A program made the position numbers and the translations under genes. Below are positions 1 through 6,323 of a stretch of DNA of 18,901 nt, in pieces. Position 1 is the stretch's first letter, and every line of letters starts with the position of its first letter. This stretch comes from SCQX01 sp035720945. GTDB taxonomy: Bacteria; Pseudomonadota; Gammaproteobacteria; Burkholderiales; Burkholderiaceae_B. The notes below the pieces were generated by a model. The model was not told where the DNA came from and made no database searches. It saw only the letters and a list, made by a program, of their open reading frames with translations. The stretch is taken from assembly GCA_035720945.1 (NCBI GenBank), contig DASTNK010000047.1, positions 1 through 18,901 of the forward strand, written 5' to 3'.

Positions 1-227
1 TCGGCCTGTCGGATCTCGGAGGTCTGCCGGCGCGTCAAGGTAATTTTCTTGCCCTCGTCTCCACCGTGGGAACGGCGCAGCGAATCGAGCAGTTTCGCCT
101 TGTCCGCGTCAGTGACGGCGTCGTCGACCGAACTGAGCTCAACACCGGCCGAACGCAGTTGCTCCAGCAACACGTTGGCGGGCATTTTCAGTTCGGTGGC
201 GAACTGGGCGACGGTATTACTCGGCAT
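1..227 (-). CDS. infB: Translation initiation factor IF-2, N-terminal fragment
   Basis: Only the first 75 codons lie in the window; the gene continues past the left edge. IF-2 is the GTPase that brings formylmethionyl-tRNA to the 30S ribosomal subunit. The visible peptide starts MPSNTVAQFATELKMPANVL and is typical of the IF2_N helical domain: a short helix, the (A/P)xxLLEQLRSAGV pattern at about residues 17-29, then the DDAVTDADKAKLLDSLRR stretch. The LTRRQTSEIRQA sequence near the edge resembles the segment that follows this domain in proteobacterial IF-2. The ATG at 227-225 is preceded by a purine-rich AAGAGAGAG ribosome binding site. It lies 73 bp after nusA on the same strand, the conserved nusA-infB order. 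The G domain cannot be seen, so the identification rests on the N-terminal domain and the synteny. Confidence 0.95.
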   Translation of the reverse strand, partial: MPSNTVAQFATELKMPANVLLEQLRSAGVELSSVDDAVTDADKAKLLDSLRRSHGGDEGKKITLTRRQTSEIRQA

Positions 228-300
228 TCGACTCTCTCTTGCTTGCTACAACTATGTCAATGATGAATACAGCCCGATCCGCGCATCCACAACGGTGCGA

Positions 301-1791
301 TCAGGCCTCGTCATCGTTCTCGAACCAGTGTGCCCGGGCGCGCATGATCAGATCGCTGGATTCCTGCTCGCCGAGGCCTGCGGCTTCGGACAGCTCATCG
401 GCGGACAGTTCGGCCAGATCGTCCCGGGTGAAGACCTCTTTCCCGGCCAGCTTGGCAGCGAGTTCCGGGGTCATGCCTTCGAGTTCCAGTAGATCGGGCG
501 TCGTCTTCTGCACCCGCTCTTCCTGGGCGATCGCCTCGGTCAACAATGCGTTGCGGGCCCGCGTGCGTAGTTCGTTGATCGTGTCTTCGTCGAAGGCCTC
601 GATCTCGAGCAGTTCCTGCATAGGCACGTACGCGATTTCCTCCAGGCCGGTGAAACCTTCATCGATGAGGATATCGGCGACCTCTTCATCCACATCGAGG
701 CGATCGATGAAGGTCTGACGCAATGCCGACCGTTCTTCTTCCTGGCGATTCTGGCTTTCCTCGGGCGTCATGATGTTGATCTGCCAACCGGTGAGCTCGG
801 ACGCCAGGCGTACATTCTGACCCCGGGCACCAATGGCCTTGGGCAGATTCTCGGCGTCGACCACGACGTCCATGGCGTGTTTGTCCTCATCGACGAGAAT
901 GGACTCGACGTGCGCGGGCGCCAAGGCGCCAATGACGAATTCAGCCGGATCCTCCGCCCACAGCACGATGTCGACCTGTTCGCCGCCAAGTTCATTGCGC
1001 ACCGCCGTCACACGCGAACCGCGCATTCCCACGCAGGTGCCGATGGGATCGATACGTTTGTCATAGGCGACAACCGCGATCTTGGCGCGCACGCCGGGAT
1101 CCCGCGCCGCGGCCTTGATTTCAAGCAGGCCTTGTTCGATTTCCGGCACTTCGTTTTCAAAGAGCTGGCGAATGAACTCGGGCGAGGTCCGCGACAGGAT
1201 GACCTGCTGGCCGCGCGCGGCGCGGTCGATACGCAGCACCCAGGCGCGGATGCGGTCGCCCACCCGGATGTTTTCCTTGGGGATCATTTCAGAGCGCGGC
1301 AGGCGCGCTTCGATCTTGCCGGTTTCGACAATGACGTCGCCCTTGTCCATGCGCTTGACCGAACCGGAAATGATGTTCTCGCCTCGTTCCAGGAAATCGG
1401 TCAGCACTTGTTCGCGCTCGGCGTCGCGGATCTTCTGCAGGATGGCCTGTTTCGCCGCCTGCGCGCCGATACGGCCGAATTCCTCGGGCTCGAGCGATTC
1501 TTCAATGTACTCGCCCACCTGGATTCCCGGCGAGATCTCCTGGGCGTCGGACAGCAATTCCTGCTGGTCTGGTTCCTGCAGGCCCGCGTCATCGGGCACC
1601 ACCAGCCAACGGCGGAATCCCGAATGCTCGCCAGTGACCCGATCAATGGACACGCGAACGTCCGCGTCTTCCTTGAAGCGCTTTTTCATCGCCGACGCCA
1701 AGGCATTCTCCAGGGCGCCGAACACGACTTCGCGTGCCACATTTTTTTCACGCGCCAAGGCGTCAACCAATAGAAGAATTTCGCGACTCAT
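301..1791 (-). CDS. nusA: Transcription termination/antitermination factor NusA
   Basis: A 496-residue cytoplasmic RNA polymerase-binding protein that modulates pausing, intrinsic termination and rRNA antitermination. The length matches the usual proteobacterial NusA (about 495). The N-terminal polymerase-binding domain spans roughly residues 1-125. An S1 domain follows at about 136-200 (ISGSVKRMDKGDVIVETG). Two KH domains carry the GxxG loops GMRG at 255-258 and GARG at 321-324. Two C-terminal acidic helix-hairpin-helix repeats fill about 355-495. The start ATG overlaps the rimP stop in an ATGA arrangement (1788-1791), which implies translational coupling. NusA is known to influence expression of its own operon in E. 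coli, and the terminator in front of rimP could be a site for such feedback here (inference). No abnormal residues or breaks were noticed. Confidence 0.98.
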   Translation of the reverse strand: MSREILLLVDALAREKNVAREVVFGALENALASAMKKRFKEDADVRVSIDRVTGEHSGFRRWLVVPDDAGLQEPDQQELLSDAQEISPGIQVGEYIEESLEPEEFGRIGAQAAKQAILQKIRDAEREQVLTDFLERGENIISGSVKRMDKGDVIVETGKIEARLPRSEMIPKENIRVGDRIRAWVLRIDRAARGQQVILSRTSPEFIRQLFENEVPEIEQGLLEIKAAARDPGVRAKIAVVAYDKRIDPIGTCVGMRGSRVTAVRNELGGEQVDIVLWAEDPAEFVIGALAPAHVESILVDEDKHAMDVVVDAENLPKAIGARGQNVRLASELTGWQINIMTPEESQNRQEEERSALRQTFIDRLDVDEEVADILIDEGFTGLEEIAYVPMQELLEIEAFDEDTINELRTRARNALLTEAIAQEERVQKTTPDLLELEGMTPELAAKLAGKEVFTRDDLAELSADELSEAAGLGEQESSDLIMRARAHWFENDDEA

Positions 1792-2276
1792 CGCTTTTTA
1801 CCTTTGAAATCAAGAACGGGGTCGAGTCGGGCACGCTCGACTTCGTGAAACGCAAAGCCTAGTTCGCCGGGCCCTTCGGATCCGGCCTCGAGCTCGAGGA
1901 TGAACGTGGGATCGGCGTCCGCGGAGTCTCCGGCGGGCCCGGGCGCGCGCAACAGTCCGGCGAAGGCGCGACGCCCATCGACCGCGTGCCGCAACTTGAT
2001 CTCGACGCGTTGACCAGCGAAACGCTGGAAATCGGCCACGGTCTTCAGCGGGCGGTCAACGCCGGGCGAGCCAACCTCGAGCCGCTTGTAATCGATGTTC
2101 TCGACCTCAAACACACGCGAAAGCTGACGCGACACCTGTTCGCAGTCTTCGATCCGAACCCCTTCAGGGCGATCGATCGTCACACGCAGCAACCCGAGCG
2201 GCGCGCGCTCGACGTCGACCAATTCAAGGCCGGTGCCAGCAAGCGTCTGTCGAGCCAAAGCGACTATATCCGTCAT
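1788..2276 (-). CDS. rimP: Ribosome maturation factor RimP
   Basis: A 162-residue protein needed for 30S subunit maturation. Family signatures are visible: LxLVDVE near residues 17-23, an RVTIDRPEGV strand at 31-40, and the diagnostic LEVGSPGVDRPLKTVADF block at about 66-83. An SH3-like C-terminal domain ends in the basic tail DFKGKKR. It is slightly longer than E. coli RimP (about 150) because of a Gly/Ala/Asp-rich insertion near residues 108-123. It is first in the rimP-nusA-infB operon and overlaps nusA by 4 bp. The ATG at 2276 has no recognisable Shine-Dalgarno sequence: only 11 nt separate it from the U-run of an intrinsic terminator. Expression is therefore likely to depend on read-through of that terminator or on coupling to upstream translation (inference). 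Confidence 0.97.
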   Translation of the reverse strand: MTDIVALARQTLAGTGLELVDVERAPLGLLRVTIDRPEGVRIEDCEQVSRQLSRVFEVENIDYKRLEVGSPGVDRPLKTVADFQRFAGQRVEIKLRHAVDGRRAFAGLLRAPGPAGDSADADPTFILELEAGSEGPGELGFAFHEVERARLDPVLDFKGKKR

Positions 2277-2285
2277 ACCAGAAAT

Positions 2286-2474
2286 TCAAAAAAAAAATGG
2301 GCTGCACGCCCAGCCCATTATTATCACGCCTGCCGTACCGCAAAACCGGACACCGTGGAACCCTTGCACCCGCATGGCGCACGCCCATACGGCCAGCAGG
2401 CCTCGCACCAGCACGATCGCAAGCCCCATAACGCCACCCGCGGCCAGACAACATCGCAAATAGCCGGCTAACAT
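2286..2474 (-). CDS. Possible 62-codon leader ORF upstream of rimP
   Basis: This is a candidate only. The frame starts with ATG at 2474 and encodes 62 residues, with a hydrophobic stretch at about residues 15-34 that could span a membrane. It reads straight through the terminator hairpin and ends FFF-stop inside the U-run, 9 nt before the rimP start codon. I recognise no family, and the ATG has only a weak GCGG upstream. Third positions are fairly GC-rich in the middle of the frame, which fits weakly with coding. If translated, ribosomes would melt the terminator and deliver translation to rimP, which lacks its own ribosome binding site. It may equally be a chance open frame in a GC-rich leader. 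ATG at 2429 is an alternative start. Confidence 0.22.
   Translation of the reverse strand: MLAGYLRCCLAAGGVMGLAIVLVRGLLAVWACAMRVQGFHGVRFCGTAGVIIMGWACSPFFF
2288..2319 (-). terminator. Intrinsic terminator in the rimP leader
   Basis: On the minus strand an 8-bp perfect stem (ATGGGCTG / CAGCCCAT, arms 2311-2318 and 2297-2304) with a 6-nt loop is followed by a run of about ten T (2297-2288). It faces rimP, whose start codon follows 11 nt after the run. The position inside the leader of a known autoregulated operon suggests an attenuator rather than an end-of-gene terminator; rluB ends more than 400 bp upstream. Premature terminators ahead of rimP-nusA-infB are known in other proteobacteria. Confidence 0.85.
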
Positions 2475-2488
2475 TGACCGCTGATTGA

Positions 2489-2558
2489 TATTGCCCGCTG
2501 TCGCTGATTGATATTGCCAACTGTATTTGCTGGGCTTTATTTGCCGGCCTTATTTGCC
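2489..2558 (-). repeat. Reiterated GGCAA(A)TA motifs in the rimP leader
   Basis: Read on the minus strand, GGCAAATA occurs at 2558-2551 and 2545-2538, a variant AGCAAATA at 2531-2524, and GGCAATA at 2518-2512 and 2495-2489. Start-to-start spacings are about 13, 14, 12 and 23 nt. The last two copies belong to a 23-bp near-perfect tandem duplication (2479-2501 and 2502-2524, 21 of 23 identical). All copies fall just downstream of the predicted transcription start, so they would be present in the leader RNA. Their function is unknown. Confidence 0.6.
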
Positions 2559-2568
2559 AATAAAGCCC
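2532..2568 (-). other. Leader hairpin with 10-bp perfect stem
   Basis: GGGCTTTATT and AATAAAGCCC (arms 2559-2568 and 2532-2541) form a perfect inverted repeat around a 17-nt loop that holds one GGCAAATA motif. The 3' arm continues into AGC, giving GCCCAGC (2535-2529). This is complementary to GCTGGGC in the rimP-leader terminator (2314-2308). The two pairings are mutually exclusive, as in an antiterminator switch. The stem is seen directly; the switch is inferred. Confidence 0.5.
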
Positions 2569-2592
2569 GGAATAAAACCAGTAAAGCCGTTC

Positions 2593-2601
2593 ATTTTAGC
2601 A
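2593..2601 (-). promoter_or_regulatory. Extended -10 promoter element for rimP-nusA-infB
   Basis: The minus strand reads TGCTAAAAT at 2601-2593, an extended -10 (TGn + TAAAAT). No good -35 is seen at 17 nt (CAGGAA). The element sits in one arm of an inverted repeat (TTAGCAG / CTGCTAA, about 2597-2625) that could be an operator. Transcription would begin near 2586, giving a leader of about 310 nt. The rest of the 2277-2738 gap, between this promoter and the rluB stop, shows no gene. Confidence 0.5.
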
Positions 2602-2738
2602 GAAAATTGAAAAAATTCCTGCTAAGTCACAGCCTTACACAAAACATCGGCATTCACGGCCCGGCGAGGCGACGCCGCCCTCCCCCGAACCCACCGGTTC
2701 ATGTGCGACACGCCCGCGTCAGATCACACCCAGGGGCC

Positions 2739-4304
2739 TCAGGGCCGCGAATGACGCCCTCGCCCAATGACCCCCAAATGGGATTCATGCGCCGACGCGC
2801 CGCGCGGCTGCCAATCGGCGGAGCGCTTCGGCGTCGATTTGCCCCGCCCCCCTTTTGATGGCTGGGATCCGGTTTCCTGCCCGTTCTTCGGCCGCCCCGT
2901 CTTTCGAGCCGGACGCGATTCCTGCGGGCCTTTTGGCGCCGCGCCCCGCTTCGGGCGCCCGCCGCCCTTTTTCGCCTTGCCACCGTCCGGATGACCGTTG
3001 GCCAATCCTCCGCTGAACATCACCCCGGTCCCGTAAGGGTCGGACGGGTAAGTGTGTTCAGAGCTGACTTGACCACTCCGGCCTCCGGAGAGCTTCCCGC
3101 GGCGGCCGATACGAGCGCCGTTCATGCCATTGCGCTCCATCGTGCCGAACCCCGGGGGCAGGGCACTGTCGTGTGACGCGGGCTGGCGCGACCGCCCCGC
3201 TTTGGCACCGACGCCGTCATCATCGTCGTGAATCAGACCCAGCTGGACCATCAACGCCGTCACCATCGTCGGCTCGAGCTCGTCCCAGCGACCGCGACGC
3301 AGATCACGCGGCAACACCACTTCGCCAAAGCGCGTACGGATGAGACGGCTGACCGTCACCCCCGCTGTCTCGAACATGCGGCGGACCTCGCGATTACGCC
3401 CCTCTTTGAGCGTCACACGGTACCAGCGATTGCTCCCCTCGCCACCGAGGAACGTCAGTGAGCCAAAATGCGCCGGGCCATCATCCAGGTCGACACCCGA
3501 GGTCAGGCTGGCCTGCTGCTCGTCAGTCAGCTCCCCCAATATCCGCACAGCGTATTCCCGCTCCGCGCCATAACGCGGATGCATCAGCCGGTTGGCCAGA
3601 TCCCCCGAAGTGGTGAGTATCAGCAACCCCTCGGTGTTCAGATCCAGACGCCCCACCGACAGCCATTTTCCGATCCGGACCTTCGGCAGGCGCGCAAACA
3701 CGCTGGCCCGCCCGGCCGGATCATCATGGCTGACTATCTCACCGGCCGGCTTGTGATAGAGAATGACGCGAGGCGGCTTATGCGTATTGACGCGTGCCAC
3801 CACACGCCCATTCACCTTCACCACGTCGCTGGCGGCCACACGCTGACCAATATGGGCTGGCTCGCCATTGACGGACACCCGGCCGGCCACGATGAGTTCT
3901 TCCATTTCGCGGCGCGAGCCCACGCCGGCTTCGGCCAAAACCTTGTGTAGCTTCGGCGTCACCGCGTCGCTGTTCAGATATTTACCCAGGCGCTGCTCAA
4001 GCCGTGCTTCGTTGGCCAGGTACGCCAACGCCTGTTCCGCATCTTTTTCACCAACATTGTCGCGCACGACCGCCTTGCGAGCCCGGGGTTTGCGAGACGT
4101 CACGGGCGGAGGAGCATCCGGTACCGCCTCGGACGCATCCTGCGCCCCGCTTGCCACGGCATCGCCCCGCCGCCGACGAAATGGCGTCCTGAGTTTGCGT
4201 CCGCGCCCGCGCGGCGAGCCTGGCTTCCCCTCGGTGGACTCGGGTGTGGCGCCTTCGACCGATGCGCCGACCATTGTGTCATTGTGCTGTTCTGATTCAC
4301 TCAT
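2739..4304 (-). CDS. rluB: 23S rRNA pseudouridine synthase RluB with long tails
   Basis: Converts a uridine of 23S rRNA (position 2605 in E. coli numbering) to pseudouridine. From the ATG at 4304 the protein has 521 residues, far longer than E. coli RluB (about 290). An N-terminal extension of about 115 residues rich in Arg, Gly and Pro precedes an S4 RNA-binding domain (about 117-165, KLHKVLAEAGVGSRR). The catalytic core follows with GRLDLNTEGLL, where Asp221 should be the nucleophile, and ends near 360. A Gly/Lys/Arg/Pro-rich tail of about 160 residues closes the protein. A TTG at 4313 in the same frame is an alternative start: a GGAG lies 4 nt before the TTG and 13 nt before the ATG, so spacing does not decide. 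It lies 39 bp after scpB on the same strand, probably co-transcribed. Confidence 0.93.
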   Translation of the reverse strand: MSESEQHNDTMVGASVEGATPESTEGKPGSPRGRGRKLRTPFRRRRGDAVASGAQDASEAVPDAPPPVTSRKPRARKAVVRDNVGEKDAEQALAYLANEARLEQRLGKYLNSDAVTPKLHKVLAEAGVGSRREMEELIVAGRVSVNGEPAHIGQRVAASDVVKVNGRVVARVNTHKPPRVILYHKPAGEIVSHDDPAGRASVFARLPKVRIGKWLSVGRLDLNTEGLLILTTSGDLANRLMHPRYGAEREYAVRILGELTDEQQASLTSGVDLDDGPAHFGSLTFLGGEGSNRWYRVTLKEGRNREVRRMFETAGVTVSRLIRTRFGEVVLPRDLRRGRWDELEPTMVTALMVQLGLIHDDDDGVGAKAGRSRQPASHDSALPPGFGTMERNGMNGARIGRRGKLSGGRSGQVSSEHTYPSDPYGTGVMFSGGLANGHPDGGKAKKGGGRPKRGAAPKGPQESRPARKTGRPKNGQETGSQPSKGGRGKSTPKRSADWQPRGASAHESHLGVIGRGRHSRP

Positions 4305-4343
4305 TTTCTTCAAAATACTCCGTATCGTTATTCTTTATTCCAA

Positions 4344-5210
4344 TTATTCCGCTCTACCCGGGTCCGCCAGCCACTCACCATCCCGCGTCGACGCCCCCGC
4401 ATCATCGGCGACGCTGCTCAGTACTGGTGACGTGTCCGGCTCCGGATCGGGCACATCGACACTATCCGACGGCGGTGACATAGGGGCGTCCGCCTCCCCA
4501 TCATCGGTCCATGCGACGGTTGCGCTCTCTCCAGACGTTCCTGAACCCGTCCCGACCGACGCATTCAGCGTATCGTCCTCGTCGTTCGCCCTGCCTGACT
4601 CCGGGGATTCATCGGAAGCCTCGACCCCCGTCATTCCCACGACCTCGATAGGCAAATCCCCCAGATCCAACCCAGCCAACGCAGCCGCCTCTTCCCGTGA
4701 TTCCAGCGCCGGCAGTTCGTCGAGCGCCTTGAGGCCGAGATCGTCCAGAAACCGCCGCGTCGTACCCAGCAATGCCGGTTTCCCGGGGGCATCGCGGTGT
4801 CCAAGGACCTCAATCCACCCACGGTCCTCCAAAGTCTTGACGATCTGCGACGACACGGTCACGCCCCGTATGTCTTCGATGTCGCCGCGTGTGACGGGCT
4901 GACGCCAGGCAATGATGGCCAACGTTTCCAGAACGGCTCGCGAATAGCGGGGGGTCTTGTCCGGATTGAGGCGCTCCAGGTACCGCTGCATCTCCGGACG
5001 ACTCTGGAACCGCCAACCGGTGGCCAGATTGCGCAACTCCAGCCCTTTATCCGTCCAGTCGAGCTGCAACAACGCAAGCAGCCGCCTGAGATCGTCATTG
5101 GAAATTTCCTGCGGCGGAGGGAACAAGACCCGCAATTCGGACAAGGGCATAGGCTGGTCGGCGCACAACAGCGCGGTTTCCAGCACTCGGATCATCTCGG
5201 TTTCTGTCAT
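4344..5210 (-). CDS. scpB: Segregation and condensation protein ScpB
   Basis: ScpB is a kleisin-associated subunit of the SMC-ScpAB condensin that organises the chromosome. Two winged-helix domains are visible. The first is at about residues 1-85. The second is at about 88-165, with the family hallmarks RYSRAVLETLAIIAWRQPVT (residues 88-107), RG..VSSQIVKTLEDRGWIE and the TRRFLDDLGL end. A Ser/Asp/Glu-rich, presumably disordered acidic tail of about 100 residues follows (about 185-288), making the protein longer than many ScpB (about 200). The ATG at 5210 has no clear Shine-Dalgarno sequence; Met6 (5195) is an alternative. Neither scpA nor smc is in the window. The start region is divergent from the tRNA-fMet promoter, with about 26 bp between the scpB start and the tRNA -35. 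Confidence 0.95.
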   Translation of the reverse strand: MTETEMIRVLETALLCADQPMPLSELRVLFPPPQEISNDDLRRLLALLQLDWTDKGLELRNLATGWRFQSRPEMQRYLERLNPDKTPRYSRAVLETLAIIAWRQPVTRGDIEDIRGVTVSSQIVKTLEDRGWIEVLGHRDAPGKPALLGTTRRFLDDLGLKALDELPALESREEAAALAGLDLGDLPIEVVGMTGVEASDESPESGRANDEDDTLNASVGTGSGTSGESATVAWTDDGEADAPMSPPSDSVDVPDPEPDTSPVLSSVADDAGASTRDGEWLADPGRAE

Positions 5211-5236
5211 TCGTGAAGGGGGCCATGCCCGCCAGT

Positions 5237-5265
5237 TTGCATAAACTTCAAATCAAGTCTAAAAT
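5237..5265 (+). promoter_or_regulatory. Promoter of tRNA-fMet
   Basis: TTGCAT at 5237-5242 and TAAAAT at 5260-5265 are spaced by 17 bp, a good sigma-70 arrangement. The expected start near 5272 leaves a 5' leader of about 9 nt before the mature tRNA. The same stretch must also supply the divergent promoter for scpB, for which no clear elements were found. Confidence 0.75.
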
Positions 5266-5280
5266 AGCTTTCTTTCCAGA

Positions 5281-5357
<77 letters not shown>

Positions 5358-5365
5358 GTTCCCAG

Positions 5366-5405
5366 AACCGGCCGCTTGCAACCATGCAGCGGCCGGTTTC
5401 GTTTT
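5366..5405 (+). terminator. Intrinsic terminator of tRNA-fMet
   Basis: An 11-bp perfect stem, AACCGGCCGCT (5366-5376) with AGCGGCCGGTT (5388-5398), and an 11-nt loop are followed by TTCGTTTT. It begins 8 nt after the encoded CCA, so the transcript probably holds only this tRNA. Confidence 0.9.
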
Positions 5406-5664
5406 AACAAGCGGTTTTAACCAGCGGTGGTTTTGGCCAGCGGTTTCGCCACGAGTGCGCGCCCGTGGCGCAAAAACCATGACGCCATGCCCGCGCCGGC
5501 CACGCACGTGCGCAAACGCGCCATTCATGGGGCGGGCGCGAGTCATGCTTGCATTTCCAGAAAAATACGATCCATGCTTTCCATTGTTCCGACATTCGGT
5601 AGACATTCGGCACACCCGCCTCTGCCAGGAAGGGTGCCACGGTCGAACGAGCGGACTGAAAAAA

Positions 5665-5888
5665 CGCCAATCAAGGAAGCTAATCAAGGACGCCGATAAA
5701 AACGCCAATAAAGGACGCCAATCGTGATGCCCAGCCTGACGCCAGCCGGGACGCCAGTTGGCGCCATCTGGGTGCCGACAAAGGGACACCAGTAAGAGGA
5801 ACGCCAACAAGAGGACCAACAAGAGGACCAACAAGAGGCGCCAACAAAGGGAGCACCAACAAAGCCAGCAGAGACACCGGCGGAGAGG
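5665..5888. repeat. Degenerate ~12-nt tandem repeat array, about 18 units
   Basis: Units resemble CGCCAAYAAGGA: for example CGCCAATCAAGGA, CGCCAATAAAGGA, CGCCAACAAGAGGA and CCAACAAGAGGA twice in a row. About 18 units of 10-15 nt can be laid end to end from 5665 to 5888. Unit lengths are not multiples of three, so the array does not look protein-coding, although one minus-strand frame gives a hydrophobic pattern with a period of four residues. Copies near 5800-5850 are the best conserved. This is a by-eye alignment. Confidence 0.65.
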
Positions 5889-5942
5889 CCCGCACATCAC
5901 TGACGAGGCGTTCCCGGAACATCAAAGAGCATTATTCGGGCA

Positions 5943-5971
5943 GCTTGACGACCGCATCCAGGTCGTCGAGC
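5943..5971. other. Perfect-looking hairpin in the intergenic stretch
   Basis: GCTTGACGACC (5943-5953) can pair with GGTCGTCGAGC (5961-5971) in eleven pairs, one of them G-U, around a 7-nt loop. No T-run follows on either strand, so it is not a standard terminator. It could belong to an operator or an unrecognised RNA. Confidence 0.4.
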
Positions 5972-6004
5972 AAACTCGAGGAACAAATTCAAGAAACCAA
6001 CCTT

Positions 6005-6057
6005 GGGGAACCGCACAGGGGAACCGCATGGCCGGGGAATTGCATGGGCAAACGCCA
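6005..6057. repeat. Short repeat cluster ggggaaccgca
   Basis: GGGGAACCGCA occurs at 6005-6015 and again at 6018-6028, followed by the variants GGGGAATTGCA (6034-6044) and GGGCAAACGCCA (6047-6057). The spacing is 13 to 16 nt. It lies 115 bp after the larger repeat array and may be an extension of it. Confidence 0.5.
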
Positions 6058-6323
6058 TGACACACATCCGGCCACGTCCCCACTCCAAGCTCGGGGGTGC
6101 GCTGAAAATTTATTCGGCGTTAAATTATTTGCCTGCCCATCGCGGCGGATACCGGCATCACCACGCCACCGAGGGAACACCCCATTCGGATTGGGCTTCC
6201 GGGTTGGCGGGCCACCAAAACATGCCATGCCACGATCTTGGGCTGCCAGACGGCTGCGATTATTGGCGCGGCTCGCATTGCAATCACTGATCAGGTTACC
6301 ATTACACCATCCACGGGCAATGA

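Larger units (their letters stand above)
5406..6323. other. About 900-bp stretch without a convincing gene
   Basis: Open frames here are short or lack a ribosome binding site, homology and consistent codon use. Directly visible contents are a degenerate array of roughly 12-nt units (5665-5888), an 11-pair hairpin (5943-5953 with 5961-5971, one G-U pair), and a cluster of ggggaaccgca-like units (6005-6057). A small AT-rich patch lies near 6108-6135. The end of the stretch must carry the promoter of the FemAB-like gene, but no good -35/-10 pair stands out. I recognise no remnant of a mobile element. Confidence 0.6.

Noticed and set aside
877..1773. 298-codon plus-strand open frame opposite nusA
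   Set aside because: It lies fully antisense to nusA, whose domains are intact; long antisense frames are common in GC-rich genes and the translation shows no family features.
5665..5888. Possible CRISPR array
   Set aside because: Units are about 12 nt, contiguous and degenerate, with no spacers and no cas genes in the window.
5680..5925. 81-codon hydrophobic minus-strand frame with a four-residue period (GPLV-like)
   Set aside because: The period reflects the ~12-nt DNA repeat; there is no ribosome binding site and unit lengths vary out of frame.
6240..6320. tRNA-like string on the minus strand (TGGTGTAATGGTAACC near 6290)
   Set aside because: It resembles a D-arm only; no matching acceptor stem or T-arm could be found.
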